From NCBI GenBank assembly GCA_905182985.1, contig CAJJDN010000149.1:67099-131098 (forward strand): DNA of 64,000 nucleotides, written 5' to 3'. The notes beneath the pieces are model-generated. The model had not been told where the DNA came from. It did not search any database and saw nothing but the letters and a program-made list of their open reading frames with translations. Below, piece after piece: positions 1 to 11,434 of the stretch. This stretch comes from Paramecium sonneborni (Eukaryota > Ciliophora > Oligohymenophorea > Peniculida > Parameciidae). The number at the start of each line of letters is the position of its first letter. Position 1 is the first letter of the stretch. The position numbers were made by a program, and so were the translations under genes.

Positions 1-1091
1 ATTCAAATATTTTATTCTAAAATTATCCATCAATTTATTTTTTAAACCAATTTAAAAAAAATTTATAGATTATTCACCATCAATCTCTATCCAATTTTTT
101 GTCTAACTTTATTTCATATAATCATTTTATTTACCTTTCATCAACCAATTCCAATGCTATCTTAACAATATGTTTATTCATCTAAATTTGGAAATAAAAA
201 TAATTTTTGATGTCATCTCCATCTACTTTATTCTATTTAAATTTCCTTTAATTTTATATATTTATAGAAAGTTTACTTTTATCTAACATCTCAAGAATTA
301 AATTTATTTAAATCTATCATATAAATTAATATTTGGTATTTAAAAATTTCTTCTATACTAATCTAAATAAACTAAAGCAATGAACATATTTTCTTTTTAA
401 AATTCTTAAAAATAATTTTAAAATTCCAATTAATCTAAAAACTCATAGATTTTCACTAAACTTGAAATCTCTTTTTTTTAATTTTTCTTAAAATTATTTG
501 AATGATTATTATTTATACTTCAGTACTTATACTAAAGTTCTTCTTAATTTAAATAATATAAAAGTTTTAAATCAAATTCATCATTATTACCAACAATTTT
601 CATGCTTATAAATATAATTCTTCCTCATTCTGATTAATTAATTTTATATCTAAAAATAGATAAGGTTTTTCGAAATCAGAAAAAAAATAATTTTCAATAT
701 CAAGCCTTTTTTTGAGTATATTATATAATCTCAATGACATTATCTGGTAAGTTTTCGTTCTGTTATATTAAATAAAATATTTGTTTTCTTTTATTGTTTA
801 TTTTAGTTTATAAGCTTTCAAAAAATTTCTGTATTAAAAAGGATAAAATATTCCTAATATCTTAACTGTTGATGCATATTGATCTTAATTTTTCACGTCT
901 ACTTCTGTTTTATTAATTAATGCATTTCCTATCCTATCCTATCCAATTCAATTCAATTTTTTCTATTCTCTCTAATAAATGCTTTAATAAATAAGGATAA
1001 ATTGATTAGTTTTCCTCCGAATTAAGTATTTAATTATGCATTTCCTCTATATTTTTTATGTTCATCCAATTAATGATATTATATTTCTAAT
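1..1091. repeat. Long direct repeat, copy 1 (insertion-free version)
   Basis: Bases 1-1032 match 1305-2336 base for base as far as I can compare by eye, and 1033-1091 match 2547-2605. The copy is non-coding, AT-rich DNA and runs straight into the single N at 1092. It lacks the 210 bp insertion seen in copy 2. Identity over more than 1 kb of non-coding DNA points to a very recent duplication or, more likely, two assembly versions of one locus. Confidence 0.93.
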
Positions 1092-1092
1092 N
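1092..1092. other. Single ambiguous base, probable assembly join
   Basis: The only N in the window sits exactly where copy 1 of the repeat ends. To its right the sequence is unrelated to what follows the same point in copy 2 (after 2605). This placement suggests a contig junction and not an uncalled base. Confidence 0.7.
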
Positions 1093-1093
1093 A

Positions 1094-1246
1094 ATATAAC
1101 CACCTAATTTACAATTTCATAACATTTATGAAGAAGATGATGAAGATACTATAGAAGATTTAAATTAATCATTCTCAAATATGACAATAACTCAACAAAT
1201 TATTCTCAATCTTTTCCATCTTCATAAAGTTCCATTATTTTAGTGA
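1094..1246 (+). CDS. C-terminal fragment of an unknown protein, cut by the N
   Basis: Read with the ciliate code, an open frame of 50 codons runs from directly after the N to a TGA at 1244-1246. It has an acidic stretch (EEDDEDTIEDL) and then a Gln/Leu-rich tail. The composition looks like a real gene end, unlike the flanking non-coding repeats. No start is present, because the 5' part lies beyond the junction. In this arrangement repeat copy 2 is the 3' flank of the gene. If copy 1 is the same locus, the same gene end would be expected just left of base 1. No family can be named. Confidence 0.5.
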
Positions 1247-1304
1247 TTATATATTACTTATGTTCTGTTTATCATATACTAATATTAATTTTAATATAAT
1301 AATT

Positions 1305-2605
1305 ATTCAAATATTTTATTCTAAAATTATCCATCAATTTATTTTTTAAACCAATTTAAAAAAAATTTATAGATTATTCACCATCAATCTCTATCCAATT
1401 TTTTGTCTAACTTTATTTCATATAATCATTTTATTTACCTTTCATCAACCAATTCCAATGCTATCTTAACAATATGTTTATTCATCTAAATTTGGAAATA
1501 AAAATAATTTTTGATGTCATCTCCATCTACTTTATTCTATTTAAATTTCCTTTAATTTTATATATTTATAGAAAGTTTACTTTTATCTAACATCTCAAGA
1601 ATTAAATTTATTTAAATCTATCATATAAATTAATATTTGGTATTTAAAAATTTCTTCTATACTAATCTAAATAAACTAAAGCAATGAACATATTTTCTTT
1701 TTAAAATTCTTAAAAATAATTTTAAAATTCCAATTAATCTAAAAACTCATAGATTTTCACTAAACTTGAAATCTCTTTTTTTTAATTTTTCTTAAAATTA
1801 TTTGAATGATTATTATTTATACTTCAGTACTTATACTAAAGTTCTTCTTAATTTAAATAATATAAAAGTTTTAAATCAAATTCATCATTATTACCAACAA
1901 TTTTCATGCTTATAAATATAATTCTTCCTCATTCTGATTAATTAATTTTATATCTAAAAATAGATAAGGTTTTTCGAAATCAGAAAAAAAATAATTTTCA
2001 ATATCAAGCCTTTTTTTGAGTATATTATATAATCTCAATGACATTATCTGGTAAGTTTTCGTTCTGTTATATTAAATAAAATATTTGTTTTCTTTTATTG
2101 TTTATTTTAGTTTATAAGCTTTCAAAAAATTTCTGTATTAAAAAGGATAAAATATTCCTAATATCTTAACTGTTGATGCATATTGATCTTAATTTTTCAC
2201 GTCTACTTCTGTTTTATTAATTAATGCATTTCCTATCCTATCCTATCCAATTCAATTCAATTTTTTCTATTCTCTCTAATAAATGCTTTAATAAATAAGG
2301 ATAAATTGATTAGTTTTCCTCCGAATTAAGTATTTACATTAAAGTTAAAAATAAATTGATATTTTTCTGATTTATTATATCCAAAATTTGTGAGATATAA
2401 TTTTTTTTATTAAAAATAGTATTAGAAGTTTAATATTATTATGAATAATTCTCTTATTTTTTAAAAAGTTTGATAATTTAATTAATTAATTAAAAACCAC
2501 AAATTTTTGATCATTTTGATTCAATTTTCATTTCATTTTAATAATAATTATGCATTTCCTCTATATTTTTTATGTTCATCCAATTAATGATATTATATTT
2601 CTAAT
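1305..2605. repeat. Long direct repeat, copy 2 (with 210 bp insertion)
   Basis: This is the second copy of the 1-1091 repeat, interrupted at 2337-2546 by the TA-bounded insertion. Outside the insertion I see no difference from copy 1. The sequence is non-coding in all frames under the ciliate code. Confidence 0.93.
2337..2546. mobile_element. TA-bounded 210 bp insertion, candidate retained IES
   Basis: Copy 1 reads ...gtattTAattatg... where copy 2 reads ...gtattTA[210 bp]attatg..., and the inserted block itself ends in TA. Precise removal of one TA plus the block restores copy 1 exactly. This is the geometry of Paramecium internal eliminated sequences, the single-copy relatives of Tc1/mariner ends that PiggyMac excises between TA repeats. 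The left end TACATTAA fits the TAYAGYNR consensus at most positions; the right end, read inward as TATTATTAAA, fits less well. Both ends share ATTAAA as a short inverted motif. No coding potential is seen inside. It could instead be an ordinary indel polymorphism. Confidence 0.7.
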
Positions 2606-3166
2606 ATATAATTTCTTATATTCTTCTTATTGTGCAATTTCTTTTTAATATTTTTATAATTTTTTTATATTTGTAAGAAAAATTGTTCAATTAAACTTAG
2701 TTGAAATTTTAATACCCCATTTTTTTTAAACATAATTTTGTTGTATTTTATTTAGTTTCATCTCTACAATTTTAGATTTTTTTTTATTTTTAGCATAATC
2801 TTGTAGAATATTTTCACCAATCATTTAATAATCCATTTTATTGAATAAATATTTAAATTTGTTAAATATAAGTTTATGTGTTTTCTCTATTAAATAATTT
2901 ATAATAATAGATTTTGTAATTTAACTAATTTGATGAAATGAGATTGAAAAATATAAAATGAAGTTAATTATTGGAAAACATATTGAATGATTTGAATGAT
3001 AAGTTAATTAGTGAAAATAATAAGAATAAGTTGAATTTTAGAAGATAAATTATCTATTAGAATGAAATAGAGTGATTGATAATAACACGTAATAAATAAG
3101 TTGTAAAATAATAGGGATTAAATTTTTTAATTAGAAATTTTTTTATATAATTAAAAAAAGAAATCA
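2606..3166. other. Intergenic region upstream of CBF5
   Basis: About 560 bp of AT-rich DNA with homopolymer runs and no convincing frame on either strand. The last ~200 bp become purine-rich toward the CBF5 start. No promoter motif can be assigned. Confidence 0.6.
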
Positions 3167-4617
3167 ATGGCTACAACAAAGGTAAAAAAGTAAAAGAAAG
3201 TTGAGGAGGTAGAATAGGTTTAAGATGAGGAAGTGATAAAATCTAGTCATTAGGGAGCTAAATTAGATACTTAAAATTGGCCTTTGTTATTAAAGAATTA
3301 TGAAAAGATGAACATATTGACCTCACATTATACACCAATTCCAAGTGGATCAGTAAGGATAGAAAATATATAAATTAGACTCCATTAAAGAGAGCTTTAG
3401 TAGAGCATTTGAAGTATGGAGTGATAAATTTGGATAAGCCATCAAATCCATCATCTCATGAAGTTGTATCATGGATTAAGAGAATATTGAAAGTTGAAAA
3501 AACAGGTCATTCAGGGACATTAGATCCAAAAGTAACAGGAGCATTGATAGTATGTCTAAATAGAGCAACAAGACTGGTAAAGGCATAATAATCAGCTGGT
3601 AAGGAGTACGTAGGAATAATAAGGTAAATATTTAAATTATCATAATAGATTACATGATGCAATATCATCAGCAGCTAAATTAGAAAAGGCTATATAAGAT
3701 TTAACAGGTGCTGTATTTTAGAAACCACCTGCAATATCAGCAGTGAAAAGAGAATTGAGAGTAAGAACAATATATGAGAGTAAATTGTTTGAATATGATC
3801 CTGAAAAAAGATTAGGAATATTTTGGATGAGTTGTGAAGCAGGTACATATGTAAGAACACTATGTGTACATTTGGGTTTATTATTGGGAGTAGGAGGTCA
3901 TATGGAAGAATTAAGAAGAGTTAGATCAGGTATTTTAGATGAAAATAAATATATGGTAAGTATGCATGATGTTTTGGATGCATAATATAGATATGATAAA
4001 TTTAAAGATGAATCATATTTAAGACATGTTGTTATTCCTTTAGAAGTTTTATTAACAAATTTTAAAAGAGTTGTAGTAAAAGATTCAACTGTTAATGCTA
4101 TTTGTTATGGAGCAAAGTTAATGGTACCAGGTGTCTTAAGATTTGATGATAAAATTGATATTGGAGATGAAATTGTTTTAATTACAACTAAAGGAGAAGC
4201 AATAGCTGTTGCAATAGCGTATATTATTATATATTATTATCATTATAGTTAAATGACTACTGCTGAAATAGCATCATGTGATCATGGAGTTGTTTGTAAA
4301 TCTAAAAGAGTTATCATGGATAGAGAAACATATCCCAGAAAGTATTCTAATTATTTTATTATTTTAGATGGGGTACTGGACCTAGAGCACTTAGAAAGAA
4401 AGCTCTTATTAAAGAAGGATTACTTGATTCACATGGTAAACCTAATGCCAATACTCCTTAAGATTGGTAGTAATTCTATGTTTCAGAAGTTAATAATAAT
4501 ATCCTTAAAGAATAACCATAACCTGAAATTTAATAAGCAGAAGAAGAATAAGTACCTGAAGTTGTTGAAAAACCTAAAAAAAAGAAAAAGTAAGTGGTTC
4601 AAGAAGAGGAAGAATGA
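3167..4617 (+). CDS. CBF5: Dyskerin/Cbf5, catalytic H/ACA snoRNP pseudouridine synthase
   Basis: This protein isomerises uridine to pseudouridine in rRNA and snRNA as the catalytic subunit of H/ACA RNPs in the nucleolus. The spliced product is about 447 residues, with four introns at 3353-3378, 3624-3648, 4219-4248 and 4342-4367. Hallmarks run in family order: the dyskerin-like N-terminus, the TruB catalytic motif [11 protein letters not shown] with its active-site Asp, the KEYVG and RLHD strands, [21 protein letters not shown], then the PUA domain ([16 protein letters not shown]) and the conserved [10 protein letters not shown] and TYPRKWG blocks. A Lys/Glu/Gln-rich tail follows. Start: the first ATG, leading into a Lys-rich N-terminus as in the family. 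Stop: TGA at 4615-4617. It converges with VPS28, 84 bp away. Housekeeping gene, very secure call. Confidence 0.97.
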
Positions 4618-4701
4618 TTTATTATGTTTAACAATATATCAATACATCATATTTAATGAAGAAAATATTATATTAATTTAATCCATTTAAACTATTTAAA
4701 C

Positions 4702-5403
4702 TCATTGTTATTAATGGGATGTCATAAAACTTTATTGAGCTAAATCTATTATACTTTCAAACTTTTAAAATTCATCCTCTGGAATCACTCCTATTATCTA
4801 ATTTTCAAGTTGCTCTTTTTAACTTAATTTCTATTATACTCAAAACTTACAATTATTATAAATCATCCAAATATGATTTATAAGGTGGTAGTTCTGTTTT
4901 AGCTCTATTTAAGAGAATTATCAACTAATCTACAATCGGTTTGAAGATTGGTACTTTAGGGTATTCTTTGTTCTCTAATATGATATCTTGCATTTAAAAG
5001 AACTTCTGCATCAAATCAACTACTAATTAAATCTTATTTCCTTATTTTATTTAAGGAGGTCCTTTATTAATTCTATCTATTCCAAATTTACAATCTTCAA
5101 GTCCATATTCCTAAATCTATTCAATCCAAATATAAACCTTTATGAATTAGTTCAAATCATATTTATCAATTTTAGATGTAAACGTTTTGTACCTTTCAAT
5201 TAATTTTGTAATTTCCTAACAATGCTTTTCTGGTGTTATTTTATCATCAGCCAATTATGCACACTTTTCTACCATATCAATTAATCTTATTGTAATGAAT
5301 ATTTCTTTTTAAAGCTCGTATTTTTACTAACCGTACATCATTATCTACTTACTTTATCATCTATTGTTAATTTCTATACTTGTCTATTCTATGGTTAATT
5401 CAT
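4702..5403 (-). CDS. VPS28: VPS28-like ESCRT-I subunit
   Basis: VPS28 bridges ESCRT-I to ESCRT-II during sorting of ubiquitinated cargo into multivesicular endosomes. The spliced protein is about 215 residues, the usual size of the family, with introns at 5327-5352 and 4823-4850. The N-terminal half has the VPS28 core pattern: a helix like that after YDNMAELF, then ITPEKHCQEITKLIERYK, a hydrophobic/Tyr segment and the conserved end IDRINKGPP. The C-terminal half is a four-helix-like Leu/Gln-rich region ending IPEDEFQKFE...LAQQSF, matching the C-terminal domain. The second intron is needed to keep this last block in frame. The assignment rests on pattern similarity, not an alignment. Confidence 0.85.
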
Positions 5404-5587
5404 TTTTCAATAAATATTATTTATATATTAAAAACAATATATATATTATTATCTTAACTTTAACAAATTTAGTATCTAATCTCCATATAAAAAAACCTAA
5501 AATCTGAGAATCATTTTTTAAATCCAACTTTAAGTTTTCGATATCTAAATATTCAAAAAAACTATTAGAACTTATAAAACAAATCTA

Positions 5588-7907
5588 ATGAAGGCACTTT
5601 AATCTTAATAGAATTCTTCAAACTCTTCTTTGAAATTGCCATTATAATTTCTGCCTTTATATCAAATTACAAATCCATTTCTCTTTCCACTTTCAAGTCT
5701 ATTTTAAATTTGGAAAATACGAAAGAATCAATACTGTAATGATTATTCGAAATTGGGATATATGTTAACTCTCTTTCTCTTTTCGCAGCCCACAAATAAA
5801 CTTATCTATTCAGAGGATCAGCTTCCTTATATTGTATCTATATGACTTAAAGTTTAAATGACAAGAAAAATTTTATTTGTAACTTTACTATAAGTCACAT
5901 TCTTATCTTTTGATTAATTTTTTGATTAGATTGTTCTACCATTTCAATGGACATTCACTATATTCATAACTATTTGCATTTTTATCAAATAAAGAAGAGA
6001 ATCAGTGTATATTTTTAAGAAATTCAAATCTAATCATGATTTATTATACCAAGAAGTGATGTTGAATCATAGTTTATAATAAATTCTATTTGTGATTAAA
6101 ATTATCTACGGATTAATCAAAAGTAAATCTTCATTTATAAATTCATTTTTAGAAATCACTAGATTATTTTGAAGTTTTTTTTCCAATCAAGAATGTAAAA
6201 AAGAATTTGCATAAATTGACAACATTTTTAAGAGAACTACATAAATTGTAATGAATCTAATCTCTCCTATTATAATTTGAAGGTCAATTTCAGTTAAGAA
6301 TAAATTTTTAACAATTATAAAGGATCTACTGGTGAATAGATTAATATAGTAGATAAACCCGTATATTTAAATCAAATACTCTATTAATATATAGCTAATT
6401 ATCAAAATAAAGAAATGTATGAGAGTCTACCTTTAAAATTGACTGGATTATAAAATAACCAAACTTTTAATATATTAGTATCTCCTTGTATTTGGAAACA
6501 TGAGAAATGCTTTATCATTTCTTTAATTAATCTAACTGATCGAATTAAGATATCTTAATTAGAAAAATTAGATTAATATAAAGAGAGTGTTTTAGCTATT
6601 CTAAGTCATGATCTTAAAAATCCAATCAATGTTATTTAATCTATGATTACTCTAGTTTAAGAAGGTTTATATGAATTATTAGACTTCAATAATGTAGGTG
6701 TTTAGTTATAGATTTAATCTTGTTGTAATTATTTGTAAATGTGTTAAACTAATGTTCAAACATTATAATCATTTGTTAATGATTTATAAGATTTTGCTTA
6801 AATTAAATAGTAAAAGTTGAAATTGGTTGTCATTTAATTTGAAATTTATAATCTTATTTAAGAGATCAAGAATGTTTTTTAAATTTAATTTTAAAAGAAA
6901 AATCTTGAATTAGATATTTAAGTAAAATTAAAACTAAATCAAATTTATTAAAATGATCCTTTAAGAATTAAGCAAGTATTATTCAATTTGATTTCAAATT
7001 CAATCAAATTTACATCTTAAGAAAGATAACCGTCAAATTCTCTGATGATATTTAAAAAATTATCTAATTTTGTAATACAATCAAAGAATAAATTGATTCT
7101 ATTAAAAGTATTGTAGATCCTGGAATATTGTTTAAAAATAAATTCAAAATTTTCATATGTAAAGTTACTGATAATGAAAGTGGAATGAGTCTAGATATCT
7201 AACATGGAGTTTTTAGACATTTTGCTACCTATGAAAATCAATCTAACATAAATCAGTAGAGTATTGGTGTAATTAAATAGAAATAGTGTTGGCCTAAGTC
7301 TAATCATTTGTAGGTAACTTTGTGGTTATATTGGTCCTATATAATACATGTACTTAAGATCTTAAGCAGGAGTTGGTACAACTTTTTAATTTGCCATTTA
7401 TAAAAATTATGATATACAACATCGCTATGATTATTCAGAAGATTAATCAAGCATCGATTCTATCGATTATGATATTTCAGTACAATCTCCCTATAAAAAT
7501 ATATCACCACATGTCACATAACTCCTTTATACAAAAAACAACAAAGGAGAGATGAAACATTCATTTGCATATTGCTCAAATTGCAATTAACTAAAATTGG
7601 TGTTCATAAAATGGATGTGGTCTATAATGGAAGAGAAGCTATTGAAATCTCATAGAAGAAAGTATATGACATAGTATTTTTGGATGTTAATATGCCTGAC
7701 ATTAGTGGATTCCAGTGCAACTAGGACTTCAATAATACAAATGGGGAAATTTAAATCTACATGTTTACAGGTTTTAATGATCTCTAAACTCATTAAATTT
7801 CTTTAGATGCCGGAGTGGATAAACTCTTATTCAAACCTTGAACTATTGTTGAATTGATTACATCATTTATTATGTATTTAAATTATGATATAAGCTCTTG
7901 GTTCTGA
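5588..7907 (+). pseudogene. Broken hybrid histidine kinase (kinase core plus receiver)
   Basis: Parts of a two-component hybrid kinase are spread over shifting frames. In order: hydrophobic segments near 5640-5980, an H-box SHDLKNP with the phospho-acceptor His at 6607-6609, an N-box-like DPLRIKQVLFNLISNS with a following KFT near 6955-7010, a degenerate G1 box (DNESGM), a G2-like VGLSL near 7290, and a receiver with FLDVNMPDISGF (phospho-acceptor Asp 7683-7685) and KLLFKP. In-frame TGAs occur at 5843-5845 and directly after FKP, and the frame must shift near 6170-6290, at ~7025, ~7285 and ~7555. Short introns explain none of these cleanly. An intact copy would autophosphorylate His and pass phosphate to Asp. 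The kinase and receiver are recognisable, so decay appears fairly recent. Assembly indels are the alternative. Confidence 0.8.
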
Positions 7908-8453
7908 GACAAGATCCCTGGTTATTCAATAATTAAAATTGTTTTAAAGATAATTATAAATTGTATCAAAAATATTATGTATATCTTAATACATTATAAA
8001 CATGATTTATTTCCCCTTAGAATAGTAAAATTTAAAGATAACTTCATAAATTTAAATTAATAGTGTTATTTGTTAATTTAATATTGTTAAAAAAATTATA
8101 TTATAAATGATGTTTGTAAATAAAAAATGTGAATGGTTTTTATATTATTTGAAAGGTTTTCTAATAAGAGAGAGTTAAGTTTATAAGTAGGTTATTGAGT
8201 ATAGATAAGAAATAATAGAAAAAAAAAGAAAATATTTTTTGAGTAATAAAATGATTGATATAAAAAAAGAGTATGGTTGATTAAGAGAAATAAGTGTTAG
8301 AATTGAGAATAATTGAAAAAAAATAAAGTAATTGTAAGAAAATAAAAAATTTATATGATATAAATTATGTAAATAATGTGAATAGTATAAGGAGAAAATT
8401 AAATACGTGTAGGGTAATTAAAAAAAATATCTATATTTTAAAAATTTTTTTTT
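7908..8453. other. Intergenic region between histidine-kinase relic and BFR1-like gene
   Basis: About 550 bp of AT-rich sequence. No frame with coding character continues from the relic, and no RNA gene is recognised. The right part is A/G-rich, as commonly seen upstream of plus-strand starts in this window. Confidence 0.55.
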
Positions 8454-10320
8454 ATGGACCCAACACCATAGACAGAAGTCAAAAAGGACGAGAAGAAAGG
8501 AAACTAGAGTAGAGGAGAGAATAGAAAAAGAGAGCCAAAACAAAAATAACAACAAGTTCAATATGTTGTAAAGGGTGAAGAAGGTATGATAATAGTTTGA
8601 TGGAATTTAGTTGCTGGAACAGAAGGATAGACTGAGACATAAGAAAAGAAAGTAGATTAGGAAGAGAAGTAATAAAAGAAGAAACAAAGAGAGGAGAGAA
8701 AGCGTCCTGAATTTGACTGGGATAAGACTAAGATTACTCTTGAGAGTAAGGTACCAGAATTACCAGCTCATGCACCTTAAAAACCAAATAAGGAAGAGTA
8801 TTACAAATAATTAGATAAGATTGATGACGATATCAGAAAGCAATGGAATCATTTTGTAATTGTTTTTATAATAACATAATAGAATGATTTTGTAAAGAAT
8901 GTAAAGGAATAATAATCGATGGCTAGATAAGGTAATCAAGAGAAATTTTAGAATGAAGTTAAACCAATAGGATAAGTAATAGGAGATAAGATTAAATTGG
9001 CAAGTGAAAAATAAGGAGAATTAAAAAGAATGAAGATTGAAAATGATGAGATTAAAGATTAAATTAATAAACTTTTTAATTAAGCTTAAGAATATAGATA
9101 GAAGATGAAGAGTTTAGATGATCCAGATAGAATAATAGATGAAATGGCTAGATTAAAGGAATCACTTTAATAAGATAAGTTGAGTGCAAATGAAGAAAAG
9201 AGAATAGTATAATAAATAAGTGCTTTAGAAAGATCACTTCCATATATTGAACCATTGTAGAAATTAGAAAAAGAATAGAAGGCTTTAAGAATTAAATCAA
9301 CAGCTATAGGAAAAGCAATGAATACTCTTTATTAAAGTATTTAAGAATTGAATGCTGAAATTAATTAATACAAGGCTGATTATGAAAAATTAAAGGATAG
9401 TACTAAAGATTCAGCAGTCACTAAATAAAATCCATTGATTGATAAGGAAAGATAAATAATAGAAGCTAAAGTTTAAGAATTGAAAGAAAGAAAAGAAAAA
9501 ATGAAGAAAGATTATAATAGTAGTTGGGATAAATATGAAGATTATGAAGATTTATAAAAATATAGAGAATGGTTCTTAAAATAAATAACTAGAATAAAGA
9601 GAGATGCTGAGAAAAAAAAGAAGGAAGAAGAAAGAAAAAAGAGAGAAGAAGCAAGAGCTAAAAGAGAAGCTGATAGAGAAGCAGAAGAGAAAGCTGAAGC
9701 TGAAGCTAAAGCTAAAGAAATGGAAAATGTTAATCCATTTTAATATTAAGTTGGTATATATTTAAATTTAATAATTAGATCTTTGTGATACTTTAATAAC
9801 ATATTGTAATAAACTTAGACCTACTGCTGCATAATAATAAGCATAATAATAAAAATAAATAGATATTGAATAAGTTTTAAAGAGTGATGATTGGAAAAAA
9901 GAAAAATGTACAGTTATCAAAAAAGATAATTAAGATGATATCTATAATTTTAGTCAATTAAAATCAAAAAAGAAGAATAAGGTATTTATTGTATTTTAAT
10001 TTAGTAGTAACCATAATAATAAAAAGAAGTGAAAGAGGAGAAAAAAGATGATAAACCAAGTATCTTATAACATGATTTGTAAACTCTCTAATTCTTCGAT
10101 ACAGTTAAAGTGGCAACTCCATTCTACATCACTGAACTTGACAAAGTTGTCAAGAGCATTTAGGAGCGTAAGGAGTATTATTTGAACCGGGAAAACTGGG
10201 GCAAAAAAGAAGAAGAAGAGACACAAACTGAAGTATCTATCACTTTTTATTATTTAGGAATCAAAAGCCAAGAAATAAAAGAAGGCCTAAAACTAAGATG
10301 AGTTCCCAGCCTTATAATGA
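8454..10320 (+). CDS. BFR1-like coiled-coil RNA/ribosome-associated protein
   Basis: The spliced product has about 579 residues, with introns at 8584-8610, 8856-8882, 9754-9778, 9982-10004 and 10233-10257. Order: a charged Lys/Gln-rich N-terminus, a conserved block (RPEFDWDKTKITLESKVPE, residues ~75-95), a long coiled coil with repeated Leu/Glu/Lys heptads (~130-330), a Lys/Glu/Ala-rich single helix (~380-440), a VDLCDTLITYC-type segment, and a C-terminal block with FFDTVKVATPFYITEL and a Lys/Gln tail. This layout matches yeast Bfr1, an mRNP and polysome factor at the ER, though coiled coils alone attract false matches. The short conserved blocks outside the coil are what support the name. 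Confidence 0.68.
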
Positions 10321-10326
10321 AGTGCG

Positions 10327-10343
10327 TATATATATATATATAT
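10327..10343. repeat. (TA)n run
   Basis: Short TA dinucleotide run in the 106 bp gap between convergent genes; similar runs occur at about 30475-30496 and 58115-58130, also in gene gaps. Confidence 0.8.
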
Positions 10344-10418
10344 TACATATATAGTACATATCTAATCGAATCTCTTTTTTCTTAATCATTATATATTAAC
10401 ATTAATATAATAATCTAT

Positions 10419-11434
10419 TCATATTCTCTCTCTTAATCTTACTAAAATTGATTTCACTTCTTAAAATTTCCTATTCTATTCAAAATTATTGCTTTTCTTT
10501 AATTCCTCTAACTATTTCTTCATTAATTCTTGTTCTTAATTTAATCCAAATATTATTTAATTCAATTTCTGATTTTCCAATACTTATACACTATAAATTG
10601 TTGACAAATCTGATATCATCTATTTTTAATTACAATATTTACTTTTTCTAATGTTGTTATTTAATCCAAAAAATCTCCTTTATTTTCTATTTATTTTTAA
10701 ACCTACTCTTTAACATTATTATTCAATAACTTCATTCTTTCCTCTTCATAAGCTATTATCTAATTATTTTAATCACTAACTTAATAATTAAGTTATTATA
10801 TTTCTTTTTCCATACTACAGATTTATGATTGCATTTTTTATTTTTATTCATTGATTCTCTCATTCTCTTCTATTACTGAAAGTATTTGTTATTCCTAAAT
10901 TAAATTATTTAATACCATTTAATCTATAGCATTTATTCGTTAGTCTTATTCACAAACTTCTTTATATTTTTTTTTCCATTCCTCTATCTCATCGCTCTAT
11001 TAATTAATAACTGATTCTAGTCTCTCAACTCTTTACTTTAACAATATAAAATCAGTGTTCTTATCTGAGACTGTCAATTATTATTTCTCTCTGGTTAATT
11101 TTTATATTAGATCATTTAACTTTTTGTTCTCCATTAAAACATGTTTAAGCTGAATATCTATTTGAGTAGTATCCACTCTATAATTAATGTTCTCTTTATT
11201 CACTGAAGGACTTTCTTAAGTATTTATACGCTTTCCATTACTCTATCTAAAGCTGCTTTCTGTTTATTATGAAGGAACATTTAACACTTTTAAGTTTTTA
11301 ACTATATTAAATTTTTATGGAGTAGAAGGACTTAGATCTCCAAACATTGGTTATTAAAATTATTTTTACTATAATGTGTTCTATAGTAATAATTATGAAG
11401 AGTAAGACTTTAGTTTAGGAGTTGATGTAAACAT
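10419..11434 (-). CDS. Unknown Gln-rich coiled-coil protein
   Basis: About 330 residues after removal of one intron (10620-10642). The first ~90 residues are Ser/Gln/Asn-rich and probably disordered. The rest is almost continuous coiled coil with Leu/Ile at heptad positions and blocks such as KLNDLIQKLTREKQQL and EWKKKYKEVCEQDQ. There are no catalytic motifs and no membrane segment. Ciliates have many such proteins in basal bodies and the cortex, but nothing here pins the location. It ends at TGA 10419-10421, about 100 bp from the end of the convergent BFR1-like gene. Confidence 0.8.

Noticed and set aside
1..2605. Transposon insertion as the cause of the direct repeat
   Set aside because: No transposase frame, terminal inverted repeats or target duplication; identity ends exactly at the N.
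5588..7907. TGA recoded as tryptophan or another amino acid in this genome
   Set aside because: Thousands of codons in intact genes use TGG for Trp and contain no internal TGA, and conserved proteins end at TGA. The TGAs here and at 62-64 kb are better read as damage.
10327..10343. Telomere or replication origin at the (TA)n runs
   Set aside because: The runs are plain TA repeats in short gene gaps, with no G/C telomeric repeat nearby.
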